Part shown: in pieces, positions 9,621 to 17,259 of the stretch
Position numbering within the stretch: position 1 is the first letter of the stretch
Layout of the letters: every line of letters starts with the position of its first letter
Source of the DNA: CAZEPJ01 sp964514105
GTDB lineage: Bacteria > Desulfobacterota > Desulfocorpusculales > Desulfocorpusculum
Assembly: GCA_964514105.1 (NCBI GenBank)
Contig: CAZEPJ010000012.1
Coordinates: 1 to 64,000, forward strand
Length of the DNA: 64,000 nucleotides
Reading direction: 5' to 3'
The notes under the pieces: model-generated
Told to the model about the DNA's origin: nothing
The model's input: only the letters and a program-made list of their open reading frames with translations
The model's database searches: none
Position numbers and translations under genes: made by a program

Positions 9621-10633
9621 GATGGTCTCCCGCGCGGAAGAATCCTGAGATGAAACAGATCTCGGTCCCTGGCTCCGAATCGGTACTTGTACCCCTCGCC
9701 ACCCCGCAGGAAATCGTACACCCGCAGCCCCTCTTCCATCGCTCGCTGGATCGTCAAGCTCACCAGGACGATGCCGGGGCTGTATGCGCTGTACTGCGGG
9801 TCGTACCCGGAATTGTACAGCCCCCACGTGTCTCCGTACACGAAGGAGATGGTCGCCGCCACCGGCTCACCGGAGATCTCCAAGAGGGCAAGCCGTATCC
9901 CGCCTTCCCGGAGAAAGGCCCTGCCCACTTCGCGGAAGAACGCTCCGCGCTCCGCAGTCATGAAGAGCGCCTTCTGGGGCTGGCTGATCCGGTGCAACCT
10001 CAAGAAAGCGGCGATCCCCTCCTCCCAACCCCGTTCGTCGTGCAACACCCGGAACACCGGCTGCCAGGCGGCCTGCGCCTTGCGCAGCTTCCGTCTCAAT
10101 TCATGACGATCCTTGCCCGTCAGGCCCCCCAGGAACTCCTCCCACCGGCAAGACAGGGCGACCCAGGGAGCCACGTCCTCCAACACGAGCTCCAAGTCCC
10201 AGTCGTCATACAGGATCTTGTCCACCTCGGCCAACGTGGGGGAATCGGCACTCACGGAATGCAGATCGACTCCGTGCGCCGGATCCACCAGCCGCTCGAG
10301 TTCGGCCCAGAGCGCCGAGAGGACCGATCTCTCCTTTCCCCGGCGGATCACGAAGTCCTGGAAGTCGCACAGCTCCTCGCCCCCGATCCACTGCAGCGGG
10401 GCCGGGTCATGGGCCTTCTGGCAAAGCGGGGCCACGCCGACGAGCCGATCGTCCTCCCATGCAGAAAGCAGTCGCAGCCGGAACCCATCCCCAAAATGCC
10501 GCCACCAGATCTGGGCCCAGGCGGGCTTGAGAAACGGCACCCGGGTCATGCTGTCATGCCAGAGCGCCTCCCACTGAGATCCCAACGCCCACAGGGCTTC
10601 CGCCTCTTCATGCAGCCTCACCCGCACGCCCAT
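9617..10633 (-). CDS. GNAT-fold acyltransferase of the CelD/FemAB-like group
   Basis: A 338-residue protein with the layout of Acetyltransf_6 (CelD/BcsL, FemAB-like): an N-terminal degenerate GNAT half with W-E-D-D-R-L-V-G-V-A-P-L near 60, and a C-terminal half. The latter has L-A-L-L-E-I-S-G-E-P-V-A-A-T-I-S-F near 245, then Y-N-S-G-Y-D-P-x-Y-S-x-Y-S-P-G-I near 275, and D-F-L-R-G-G-E-x-Y-K-Y near 310. Members of this family acylate or aminoacylate surface sugars or peptides. The ATG at 10633 has GGGGAGAG upstream. Its stop is fused (TTGA) to the start of the glycosyltransferase, so the two probably act on one pathway. The specific reaction is not readable. Confidence 0.8.
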   Translation of the reverse strand: MGVRVRLHEEAEALWALGSQWEALWHDSMTRVPFLKPAWAQIWWRHFGDGFRLRLLSAWEDDRLVGVAPLCQKAHDPAPLQWIGGEELCDFQDFVIRRGKERSVLSALWAELERLVDPAHGVDLHSVSADSPTLAEVDKILYDDWDLELVLEDVAPWVALSCRWEEFLGGLTGKDRHELRRKLRKAQAAWQPVFRVLHDERGWEEGIAAFLRLHRISQPQKALFMTAERGAFFREVGRAFLREGGIRLALLEISGEPVAATISFVYGDTWGLYNSGYDPQYSAYSPGIVLVSLTIQRAMEEGLRVYDFLRGGEGYKYRFGARDRDLFHLRILPRGRPS

Positions 10634-10908
10634 GGGTCTCTCCCCTTGTCAAGGACGGTAGCATACGAAATTCCGCCGCGTCAACCGAACTGGAACGTCA
10701 ACTAGGGACTGTCATTGAGGAAAACAGGGCAGCAAGGCGGAAGGACGGGAAAAACCCGCATGGGCGGGGTAGTGGGGCGGGATCAGGCAACCACCGCACA
10801 CGGGGAACGGCCTCTTGCCCAACGCTCACTGTGACCCGGGGGGCACGGGAGCCCTGCAGGGAACGCCTCCGGTCGTCATCGTCTCACACGGCCCTCCTGG
10901 TCCAGCCA
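10634..10908. other. 275-bp intergenic region with no gene seen
   Basis: The region separates the start of the GNAT gene from the end of the anti-sigma gene. I see no plausible small gene. It contains the terminator described at 10750. A TATGCT-like hexamer at 10660-10665 (minus strand) could be a -10 element for the GNAT operon, but no good -35 hexamer lies at the right distance. Confidence 0.5.
10750..10768 (-). terminator. Rho-independent terminator after the sigma/anti-sigma operon
   Basis: On the minus strand CCCGC, a CCAT loop, then GCGGG is followed directly by TTTTT. The position, about 140 bases downstream of the anti-sigma stop and before the GNAT operon, fits an operon boundary. 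Confidence 0.6.
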
Positions 10909-11799
10909 TCACTCCAGAGACACCTCCCGAAGCTGAACCGGGGTAGATCCAGGAGGGGAGTCCACGGCCAAGACCCGCACCCTGAGGCGATCGGGAGGAA
11001 GAGGTACTGCGTCGCGATCCAGAAACAGCCGCTGCACGGATCCCAGCGACTCGATCTGCCGGATCACGTCATCGTAGCGCTCCATGGGCACCTGGATCAG
11101 GACCCGGCTGCGAATCACCTGTCCCGACTCCCGATGTCGAATGCCCATCAGGAACATCCTTCCATGGGCTTCTTTGAGGATGGATTCCATCTCCCCAAAG
11201 ACCTCTTCGGATCCCTTCAGATCCATGACGAGGTCATCCTGCAGCGTAGCGCGGGACGTAAGAGGCCTCTCCCATTCGGCCTCCAACGCCCTGACGGGGC
11301 TCAGCAGTTCCTCGGGCCCGGGCAGCATCCCTCTAACGGAATCGCCCGGAAACGACACGGGGGTCACTTGCACCGGAGAACTCGGCGCAATCCTCGCGAC
11401 GGACCCCGCGGGGATCGAGGCCTGCTTCGCCCCCATCCACGGGGCCCAGTGCCACAGACCCACCACCACCACCACAGCGGCAGCCGCCGCCAGCGCCTGG
11501 GCTGGAATCCGGTGCCGCACAGGGCCAACCCATCGGGCAAGGCGCGCCCAGACAGAGCCCCCATGCAGTCGTTCCCGCACCCTGCAAAGGACTCGCTCGG
11601 GGACCTCCAGCGGCTCCAGCGATCGCAGGAGCGCCACGGTGGCGCGATATCCTTCCCACTCCGCTGCGCACCGCGGGCATTGGCTGAGGTGGACCTCGAT
11701 CCCCGCCTTTCGTTCGGGCCCCAACGTCTCATCAACCCAAGCCAGAAAAGCCTGCCGAGTCTCCTCGCACATCGCTCGCGATTCGCACTGGTCCATCAT
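10909..11799 (-). CDS. zinc-finger anti-sigma factor with DUF4349-like outer domain
   Basis: A 296-residue membrane anti-sigma factor. The N-terminus carries a zf-HC2 type zinc site (H-x3-C-x2-C in H-L-S-Q-C-P-R-C near 38, with an earlier Cys near 11) that would bind the ECF sigma factor. A single membrane span rich in Ala and Val lies near 101-122, so the C-terminal 170 residues face the periplasm. That part has R-S-R-V-L-I-Q-V-P near 240, followed by a Y-D-D-V-I-R-Q-I-E-S-L-G-S-V pattern like DUF4349. The first ATG overlaps the sigma TGA (ATGATG), with GAGGTGA upstream, so sigma and anti-sigma are made together. It probably holds the sigma factor until an envelope signal releases it; the signal is unknown. 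Confidence 0.82.
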   Translation of the reverse strand: MMDQCESRAMCEETRQAFLAWVDETLGPERKAGIEVHLSQCPRCAAEWEGYRATVALLRSLEPLEVPERVLCRVRERLHGGSVWARLARWVGPVRHRIPAQALAAAAAVVVVVGLWHWAPWMGAKQASIPAGSVARIAPSSPVQVTPVSFPGDSVRGMLPGPEELLSPVRALEAEWERPLTSRATLQDDLVMDLKGSEEVFGEMESILKEAHGRMFLMGIRHRESGQVIRSRVLIQVPMERYDDVIRQIESLGSVQRLFLDRDAVPLPPDRLRVRVLAVDSPPGSTPVQLREVSLE

Positions 11800-12425
11800 T
11801 CACCTCGCCTGATGCCCAAACGCCTCAAGATGTCCTTGAGTTCCCAACGGGCCCGGTGCAATCTCGACTTGATGGTGCCTTCGGGAAGCCCCAAGATCTC
11901 CCCGATTTCCTGGTACGACAGGTTCTGCACATCCCGCAACACGATCATCTCGCGGTGATCTTCCCGAAGCCGGGTCAACGCCACCTGAACCAGTTCCTGA
12001 ACCTGGCGTCGATACAGGGCATCCTCCGGGATCTCCCCCTCGTCCGCAAGATCCCGGGACACCTCCCCGTCTGGTGTGGAAACGGGTTCGTCGATGGATT
12101 CGGTCGAGTAATGAAACCGGCGTTTGAGGTACTTTAGACGGTTTCTGCAGTGGTTCATGGTGACCTGATAGATCCAGGTCGAGAACTGGGCTTCGCCGCG
12201 AAAGCTCGACAGATGCCTGAACACATTGACAAAAACGTCCTGCGTCAGGTCCTCTGCTTCCTCCCGCTCGCCCAGGAGACGAAAGGCTAGGTTGAACACC
12301 TTCTGCTGGTACTCCAGGACGATGCGCTCGAACGAATCCGCATCTCCGGACTGAGCCGCCTCGATCCACCGTTTCTCCCAATGCCCGACCTTCGGGTCTG
12401 ACTGCTCCTCGCCTTCTCTTTTCAT
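11796..12425 (-). CDS. ECF (RpoE-like) RNA polymerase sigma factor
   Basis: A group IV sigma factor of about 209 residues. Region 2 is plain: N-L-A-F-R-L-L-G-x-x-E-E-A-E-D-L-T-Q-D-V-F near 46-66 and F-S-T-W-I-Y-Q-V-T-M-N near 80. Region 4 has the helix-turn-helix L-S-Y-Q-E-I-G-E-I-L-G-L-P-E-G-T-I-K-S-R near 170. A charged linker carrying acidic residues separates them. I take ATG 12425 (M-K-R-E-G-E-E) as start. The frame is open to 12545, but the extra 40 residues look non-coding. No strong Shine-Dalgarno is seen before 12425, so the start is uncertain. The downstream overlapping gene is its cognate anti-sigma. Confidence 0.88.
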   Translation of the reverse strand: MKREGEEQSDPKVGHWEKRWIEAAQSGDADSFERIVLEYQQKVFNLAFRLLGEREEAEDLTQDVFVNVFRHLSSFRGEAQFSTWIYQVTMNHCRNRLKYLKRRFHYSTESIDEPVSTPDGEVSRDLADEGEIPEDALYRRQVQELVQVALTRLREDHREMIVLRDVQNLSYQEIGEILGLPEGTIKSRLHRARWELKDILRRLGIRRGE

Positions 12426-12572
12426 TAGACAATTCAAATCCGCATCGGTTCCCCCGGGTCCCGTCTGTTGCTGGAAATCGATGCGCCGAATCCACTCTGC
12501 CACGGACCGGATCCCACCCCTCGCGGATTCTTTCCCCACGCGCATCGTGCGAACGTCGAACGATCGCCTGCG

Positions 12573-13712
12573 TCAGCCGCCCTTGAGGATGTGCCTCGCG
12601 ATGACCATCCGCTGCACCTCGGAGGTGCCTTCATACACCGTGGTCACTCGGGCATCCCGATAAAGCCGCTCCACCTTGTAATCCTTGATGTATCCGTATC
12701 CGCCGAAGATCTGAGTGGCCCGAAAGGCGACCCGATTGACCATCTCGGAGGCATACAGCTTGGCCATGGAGGCTTCCCTGGTGAATGGCCGCCCCTCGTC
12801 CCTCAAGGCGGCGGCGTGGAGGGTCAGGAAGCGAGCCGCCTCCACCTCTGTCGCCATATCGGCCACCATCCATTGGATGGCCTGATAACTGGAGATATAC
12901 TTCCCGAACTGCTTTCTCCCCTTGCAGTAGGCAACGGCCTCGTCGAAACAGGCCCTTGCGATGCCCAAGGACTGGGAAGCGATGCCGATGCGGCCACTGT
13001 CCAGAGCAATCATGGCGATGCGGAAACCGTCACCCTCGCTGCCCACCAGATTCCCCCGAGGAACTTTGCATCCATCGAAGATGAGTTCCGCCGTGTTGCT
13101 CGCCCGAAGCCCCATCTTCTCCTCCACCGCCCCCACGGAGAACCCCTCGAATCCGGGCTCCACGATGAAGGCGCTGATTCCGTGCGCTCCTTCCCCGGAT
13201 GTGCGGGCGATCACCACGATGACGCCTGCGTAGCTGCCGTTGGTGATGAAAAGCTTGGTCCCGTCCAGCACGTATTGCGCCCCCTGACGAACGCCCCGGG
13301 TTCTTAAGCTGGCGGCGTCGGAACCGGCCTCGGGTTCCGTGACGGCGAACGATCCGAGGGTCTGGCCCGTGGCCAACGGGACGAGGTAGCGCTCCTTCTG
13401 ATCCTCCGTTCCGAACTTGACCAAGGGTTCGCAGGCCAGATTGCAGACACTCATGGTCACGGCCGTTGAAGGGCACGCATACGCGATCTCCTGCATGGCC
13501 AGAGAGTAGCTCACCGCCCCCACATTGGAGCCCCCGTACGCCTCGGGGACCATCATGCCCATCAACCCCAGTTGCGCCATCTTGCCGAGGATCTCCCACG
13601 GGAAGGCCCCTTCCCGATCCAGGCGTCCCGCAACCGGGTCGATCTCCTTGCGGGCGAAATCCCTGGCCATCAGCCGAATCATCTGTTGCTCATTGGTGAG
13701 CTCGAAGAGCAC
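12573..13712 (-). CDS. short-chain-type acyl-CoA dehydrogenase
   Basis: A 379-residue FAD-dependent acyl-CoA dehydrogenase. Motifs in order are A-V-T-E-P-E-A-G-S-D (FAD/CoA site) near 123, F-I-T-N-G near 152, C-K-G-R-K-Q-F-G near 240, I-F-G-G-Y-G-Y near 337, and the catalytic base Glu in Y-E-G-T-S-E-V-Q near 365. The Glu position is that of short- and medium-chain enzymes (butyryl-CoA type) rather than isovaleryl-CoA type. The start is GTG at 13712 with GGGGAG 8 bases upstream. It lies 39 bases after a cupin-type regulator, likely in the same transcript. The exact acyl chain is not predictable. Confidence 0.93.
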   Translation of the reverse strand: MLFELTNEQQMIRLMARDFARKEIDPVAGRLDREGAFPWEILGKMAQLGLMGMMVPEAYGGSNVGAVSYSLAMQEIAYACPSTAVTMSVCNLACEPLVKFGTEDQKERYLVPLATGQTLGSFAVTEPEAGSDAASLRTRGVRQGAQYVLDGTKLFITNGSYAGVIVVIARTSGEGAHGISAFIVEPGFEGFSVGAVEEKMGLRASNTAELIFDGCKVPRGNLVGSEGDGFRIAMIALDSGRIGIASQSLGIARACFDEAVAYCKGRKQFGKYISSYQAIQWMVADMATEVEAARFLTLHAAALRDEGRPFTREASMAKLYASEMVNRVAFRATQIFGGYGYIKDYKVERLYRDARVTTVYEGTSEVQRMVIARHILKGG

Positions 13713-13751
13713 CTCTTCTACTCCCCACCAGGGGGACCCATGAGGGCATCC

Positions 13752-14315
13752 CTACGGAGTGTACACCACGACGATCAGTTCCATGGGCACCTCGGCCACA
13801 TTGCGCAAGCGGTGGCGGATGGCGGAGTTGAAGTGAATGCTCTCGCCCTGCTGGAGGGTCTGGACATGTTCCCCCACCCGAATCTCCAGGGTCCCGGTGA
13901 GCACATAGATGAACTCCTCCCCCTCGTGTTGATACTCCACCATCTCATGGTCCGACAGGGGATCGATGGTCACCAGGAAGGCCTTCATATGCTTCCCCTT
14001 GGCCCCTGGGGTCAACGGGGTGTACGAATAGGCCTCGGTGCGCTTGCGGTAGGATTCAGCCTTGCGCTTCTGCGCCGCCTCCACTTCTTCAGCACTGAGG
14101 AACGCACCTGGATCCACCGAGAGCGCCTTGGAGATCCGGATCACCTCCGATACAGTGGGAAGGATCTCGTCCCGCTCGATCCGCTCCAGGCGCTCCACGG
14201 AACACCCCGTGTCGTTGGCCAGGGTGTCCAGCGAGACCTGGGAGTCCTTTCGAAGGACCTTCATGCGGGATCCGAAACTCTTGCGCTTCCTGCCACGCTT
14301 TACGGCCCTGGGCAT
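13752..14315 (-). CDS. XRE-type regulator with C-terminal cupin domain
   Basis: A 187-residue transcription regulator. An N-terminal XRE helix-turn-helix covers about residues 15-70 (L-D-T-L-A-N-D-T-G-C-S-V-E-R-L-E-R-I-E-R). A cupin_2 barrel covers 110-187 (H-E-G-E-E-F-I-Y-V-L-T-G near 130, G-E-S-I-H-F near 157, H-R-L-R-N near 168). Proteins of this HTH-cupin type sense small metabolites through the cupin. The N-terminus is very basic (many Lys/Arg before residue 18). ATG 14315 has a GGGGGA Shine-Dalgarno. Being directly upstream of the acyl-CoA dehydrogenase, it may control that gene and itself; this is inference from position only. Confidence 0.88.
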   Translation of the reverse strand: MPRAVKRGRKRKSFGSRMKVLRKDSQVSLDTLANDTGCSVERLERIERDEILPTVSEVIRISKALSVDPGAFLSAEEVEAAQKRKAESYRKRTEAYSYTPLTPGAKGKHMKAFLVTIDPLSDHEMVEYQHEGEEFIYVLTGTLEIRVGEHVQTLQQGESIHFNSAIRHRLRNVAEVPMELIVVVYTP

Positions 14316-14396
14316 CTGATCCCCCTGCCCCCGATCTTGTGGGATTCCATACTGCCGGCCTCGGCCTGAGCCTCCCTCGCGGGTCCTCCGGGGGGC

Positions 14397-15653
14397 TCAC
14401 CGACGAATGGTGAGGCGCTGCCCCGGGCGGATAAGGTTGCTGCTGCCGAGTTGGTTCCACTGCTGGATCGATCGGATATCCACGCCATACTGCTGGGCGA
14501 TGGTCGAAACGGTCTCCCCAGAGCGAACCGTGTGAACGATCTGCCCGCTGCGCGATCCGCTCTCCCCGGGCTTGTCGTAATTTCGGGATGCCTCTGGCGG
14601 TGGCTCATTGCGTGCGGACGCCGAGCTCAAAACCCGAACCAGTCGAATCGCTTCTTCCCCCTTGCCCACTGGGACACACAGCTCATGGGTCCCTCGGGGC
14701 AGGACCGCATCTCGGATCTGGGGATTCAGGGTGCGCAAGGTCCGATAGGTGATGCCCATCCTCTGCGCCAGGCCGATGAGGTCAAGATCCCGCTCCGCGG
14801 ACACCCGTACACGCTCGACCGGAGCGGGCTCATACAACTCCCCGGGCTCCAGATGGAACCCATATCTCTCCGGTTCCGACAGGATCACCTTGGCCACCGC
14901 GACCCTAAAGACGTAGCGCTCCGTTTCCGCCGGCAGCACCAGATCGAAGAAGGCAGACACCCCCTGACGCGACATCTCCTTCCGAACCCGATCCTCCCCC
15001 GCGTTGTACGCCGCCAGGGCGAGAAACCAATCGCCGAACAGGCCGTAAAGATGCTGCAGATATCCCAGGGCCGCCTCGGTGGACTTGACGGGATCTTGTC
15101 GCTCGTCCACCCATTGGCTGATGCCCAGTTGGAATCGAGATCCCGTGGCGGCAATGAACTGCCACAGCCCCACCGCCCCGGCGTGAGACTTGGCCTCGGG
15201 GCGCAGCGAGCTTTCCACGATGGCCACGAACTTCAAATCGGCGGGCAGCCCTCTGGTTCGCAGCTGCTCCTCGATCAACGGGAAGTAGCGTCCTCCCCGC
15301 TTCATCCACAGGAGGACCTGGGGGACGTCATTGACCATGGTTAGGAACTCCCGGTCCATCCGCTCCCACAGATCTCGATTCTCCAAGGGAAGAGGCTGAC
15401 CGCACAGCTCCAGTGATCGCGGGAAACGATAATGCTCCATTCCCCTCAGGCGTTGGAGGCGCTCCAGCCTGACCATCACGTCCTGCAGCGCGTCCTGAAG
15501 CTGTCGGATCTCCGGATGCCTCGCCTCCGCGGCCGGTCTAGGCGATTGGGCTTGGGCCCTCCCCCGGACCCCGTCTTCACCGGCGAGCAAGACCAACATC
15601 AGGCCGAGCAGTCCCCAGCCAATCCGACGGACCCGCGTGCTTGGTCTCGGCAA
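14397..15653 (-). CDS. MltD-like lytic transglycosylase with LysM domain
   Basis: A periplasmic or outer-membrane murein hydrolase of about 418 residues. After a hydrophobic signal segment (residues 12-28) comes the SLT domain: L-K-F-V-A-I-V-E-S-S-L near 140 with the catalytic Glu, then G-A-V-G-L-W-Q-F-I near 158 and A-A-Y-N-A-G-E near 210. A degenerate LysM-like stretch lies near 290, and a clear C-terminal LysM (H-T-V-R-S-G-E-T-V-S-T-I-A near 370) binds glycan. The start is uncertain. TTG 15653 gives a good signal peptide with GGCGGG before it, whereas the frame stays open to 15995 through sequence that does not look coding. It cleaves peptidoglycan with 1,6-anhydro product formation, as known for the family. 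Confidence 0.85.
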   Translation of the reverse strand: MPRPSTRVRRIGWGLLGLMLVLLAGEDGVRGRAQAQSPRPAAEARHPEIRQLQDALQDVMVRLERLQRLRGMEHYRFPRSLELCGQPLPLENRDLWERMDREFLTMVNDVPQVLLWMKRGGRYFPLIEEQLRTRGLPADLKFVAIVESSLRPEAKSHAGAVGLWQFIAATGSRFQLGISQWVDERQDPVKSTEAALGYLQHLYGLFGDWFLALAAYNAGEDRVRKEMSRQGVSAFFDLVLPAETERYVFRVAVAKVILSEPERYGFHLEPGELYEPAPVERVRVSAERDLDLIGLAQRMGITYRTLRTLNPQIRDAVLPRGTHELCVPVGKGEEAIRLVRVLSSASARNEPPPEASRNYDKPGESGSRSGQIVHTVRSGETVSTIAQQYGVDIRSIQQWNQLGSSNLIRPGQRLTIRR

Positions 15654-16118
15654 TCCCGCCCACTGTCCTGCCCCTTGACGGGAGCCCTTTTCATGGACCC
15701 CTCTTGCTGCGGGTGACCGCCATTTGTCCCGGATCCCGCCGGGGCGGAGAGCGATCGGGCACCCATGGCCAGCGAGCAGGCAGTTGCCCTCGCCGCGCGA
15801 TCGCCCGAGGCCTGCTGCCCAAGCGATCCGGCGTGCAGCGCGCGGGCGAACATCCCTCTCATGCGAGGGGCCATGGGTTGATCGCGAACGTGCCCGGCAA
15901 ACGCAGGTCGGGCCGCTGCTCCAGGCCTGCCAACCGTGACTGATTGGGTACCTCTTCATCCTGTTTCTCATACCAGATTGCCTTCCGGAAAGCAACCGCC
16001 TGCCTGCCGCCAGAGGGGACTCCCAGGGCGTGAATGGATACCACCTTCTTGCCGGGGCGGGACCCCGCAGGGGTTCCCTCTCACGCTGCCTGCACCGTCG
16101 GTTCGTCGGGATGGGAGA
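15654..16118. other. 465-bp leader/intergenic stretch, no clear gene
   Basis: The stretch lies between the transglycosylase start and the DUF1178 gene. Translations in all frames look like GC-rich noise. A possible minus-strand promoter (TTGCTT, 17 bases, TATGAG; 15967-15995) would give a leader of about 300 bases. A CCCC-TGC-GGGG inverted repeat lies just upstream of it. Nothing else was recognised. Confidence 0.4.
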
Positions 16119-16565
16119 TCACTGAAGTTCGGGTTTGGTCGGTGGATCAGGCAGGGGGATCTTCAGAAACTCCACTCCTTCGTCACGGAGGAGCTGCTCC
16201 TCGGACGCGGTAGTGGTCCCGCGAATGTTACGGCCAGCCTCCACACCGTAATGCATCCGAAGGGCCGTCCTGGCGAATTCGGTCCCTACATCCTCGAAAC
16301 GGGCTTCCACCACGTCCCGCAACGCCCTGAGCCAGGCCAAAGCATCCCCGGGCGTCGCCCTGGGGCCGTCCTTTGCGACCTCCTGCGCCCCCTTGCTCCG
16401 CGCACGAACGATGCCGCCGGTGGATAGCCGCTGGGTGACTGCGCACGAACCACAGACAGGACACTCGACCAATCCTCTTTCCAACTGCTCCCGGAAGGTC
16501 GCGTGATCCCGGAACCACCCATCAAAGGGGTGACCGCTCTCGCAGGCCAGCTCAAAAATGATCAT
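16119..16565 (-). CDS. DUF1178 family protein
   Basis: A 148-residue protein matching DUF1178. It starts M-I-I-F-E-L-A-C-E-S-G-H-P-F-D-G-W-F, followed by a C-P-V-C-G-S zinc-knuckle-like Cys pair near 36. A central variable stretch follows, then the conserved end with V-G-x-E-F-A near 95, R-x-I-R-G-T-T-T near 115 and G-V-E-F-L-K-I-P-L-P near 133. The function of the family is not established. ATG 16565 fits the family N-terminus; a longer start at 16616 would add 17 unrelated residues. It follows the MutT region on the same strand. Confidence 0.85.
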   Translation of the reverse strand: MIIFELACESGHPFDGWFRDHATFREQLERGLVECPVCGSCAVTQRLSTGGIVRARSKGAQEVAKDGPRATPGDALAWLRALRDVVEARFEDVGTEFARTALRMHYGVEAGRNIRGTTTASEEQLLRDEGVEFLKIPLPDPPTKPELQ

Positions 16566-16584
16566 TGGATCTGTTCTGCTCCCC

Positions 16585-16806
16585 TCAGGTCTCCTGCTGG
16601 AACTTCCTAAAGACACCCCTGCGTTCCTGGGCCCGCATGGTCCCCCCCCCCTTTGGGAACAGATCGCTCGTCACCGGGAGGGTCATCCGCTTCGGACAAC
16701 ACGGCCAGACCCACCGGCCAAACAGCTCGTCGCCCCTTCCATCAGATCGATGCGGGCAGCCAGGAGGGCATTTCCCCCAAACTTGCGCACACCCCTCAGG
16801 GTCCAC
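16585..16806 (-). CDS. possible small cysteine-rich protein
   Basis: A 73-residue reading frame between mutT and the DUF1178 gene. It begins with GTG 11 bases inside the end of mutT. The first half holds five Cys (positions near 6, 13, 17, 36 and 37) and a K-C-P-P-G-C-P motif that could bind a metal. The second half is short and basic. A run of ten G on the coding strand (16642-16651) falls inside the frame, so its length may vary or be misread. There is no family I recognise. Coding status rests on position and on the lack of another explanation for the gap. Confidence 0.35.
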   Translation of the reverse strand: MDPEGCAQVWGKCPPGCPHRSDGRGDELFGRWVWPCCPKRMTLPVTSDLFPKGGGTMRAQERRGVFRKFQQET

Positions 16807-17257
16807 CGTCTTGCACGCTGCAGGATACCCCGCATCGATCCATCAGCTTGCGGGCAATGGGGACGTCGGCCCCCGCCAGATCCAGCTCTTGAAGGCGCTT
16901 GGGGGGAACCCACCGGAAGTCGGCATGCTCTCGCAGGCGAATCTCCCCGGAGCGCCAGCGGCATCGATACGCCATGAGCAGAACAGCCCGACCAGCATAT
17001 TCATGGTGGACAATGTGGAAGACCTCTTCGACCGCCACGTCGATCCCCAACTCCTCCAGCAGCTCCCTTCTGAGACATTGCTCCGGGCTCTCACCGGCTC
17101 TCAGTTTACCGCCCGGGAATTCCCATTTCAAAGACAGGGCGCCCTCGGCCGGTCTTTGAGCGACCAACACCCGGCCTTCCTCATCGAGCACCAGACCCGC
17201 CGTCACGGGGAGCACCGATATCCGTCTCCCCTTGCGGATCCCGCCACCGCGGGGCAT
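16796..17257 (-). CDS. mutT: MutT-type NUDIX pyrophosphohydrolase
   Basis: A 153-residue NUDIX hydrolase. The Nudix box is complete: G-K-L-R-A-G-E, seven residues, then R-E-L-L-E-E-L-G-I near 46-68. F-P-G-G-K in front is the MutT pattern, and the end R-W-V-P-P-K-R-L-Q-E-L-D-L fits 8-oxo-dGTP diphosphatases that keep oxidised guanine out of DNA. Its cysteines near the C-terminus are unusual. The start ATG 17257 has GGAGG 5 bases upstream, within the last codons of the preceding MEMO-like gene, whose stop ends two bases before. A longer open frame upstream is only shadow of that gene. Confidence 0.88.
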   Translation of the reverse strand: MPRGGGIRKGRRISVLPVTAGLVLDEEGRVLVAQRPAEGALSLKWEFPGGKLRAGESPEQCLRRELLEELGIDVAVEEVFHIVHHEYAGRAVLLMAYRCRWRSGEIRLREHADFRWVPPKRLQELDLAGADVPIARKLMDRCGVSCSVQDGGP

Positions 17258-17259
17258 CC

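Noticed and set aside
11796..12545. Longer 249-residue form of the ECF sigma factor
   Set aside because: The additional 40 N-terminal residues do not resemble ECF sequence, though the start at 12425 also lacks a good ribosome site, so this is a preference and not proof.
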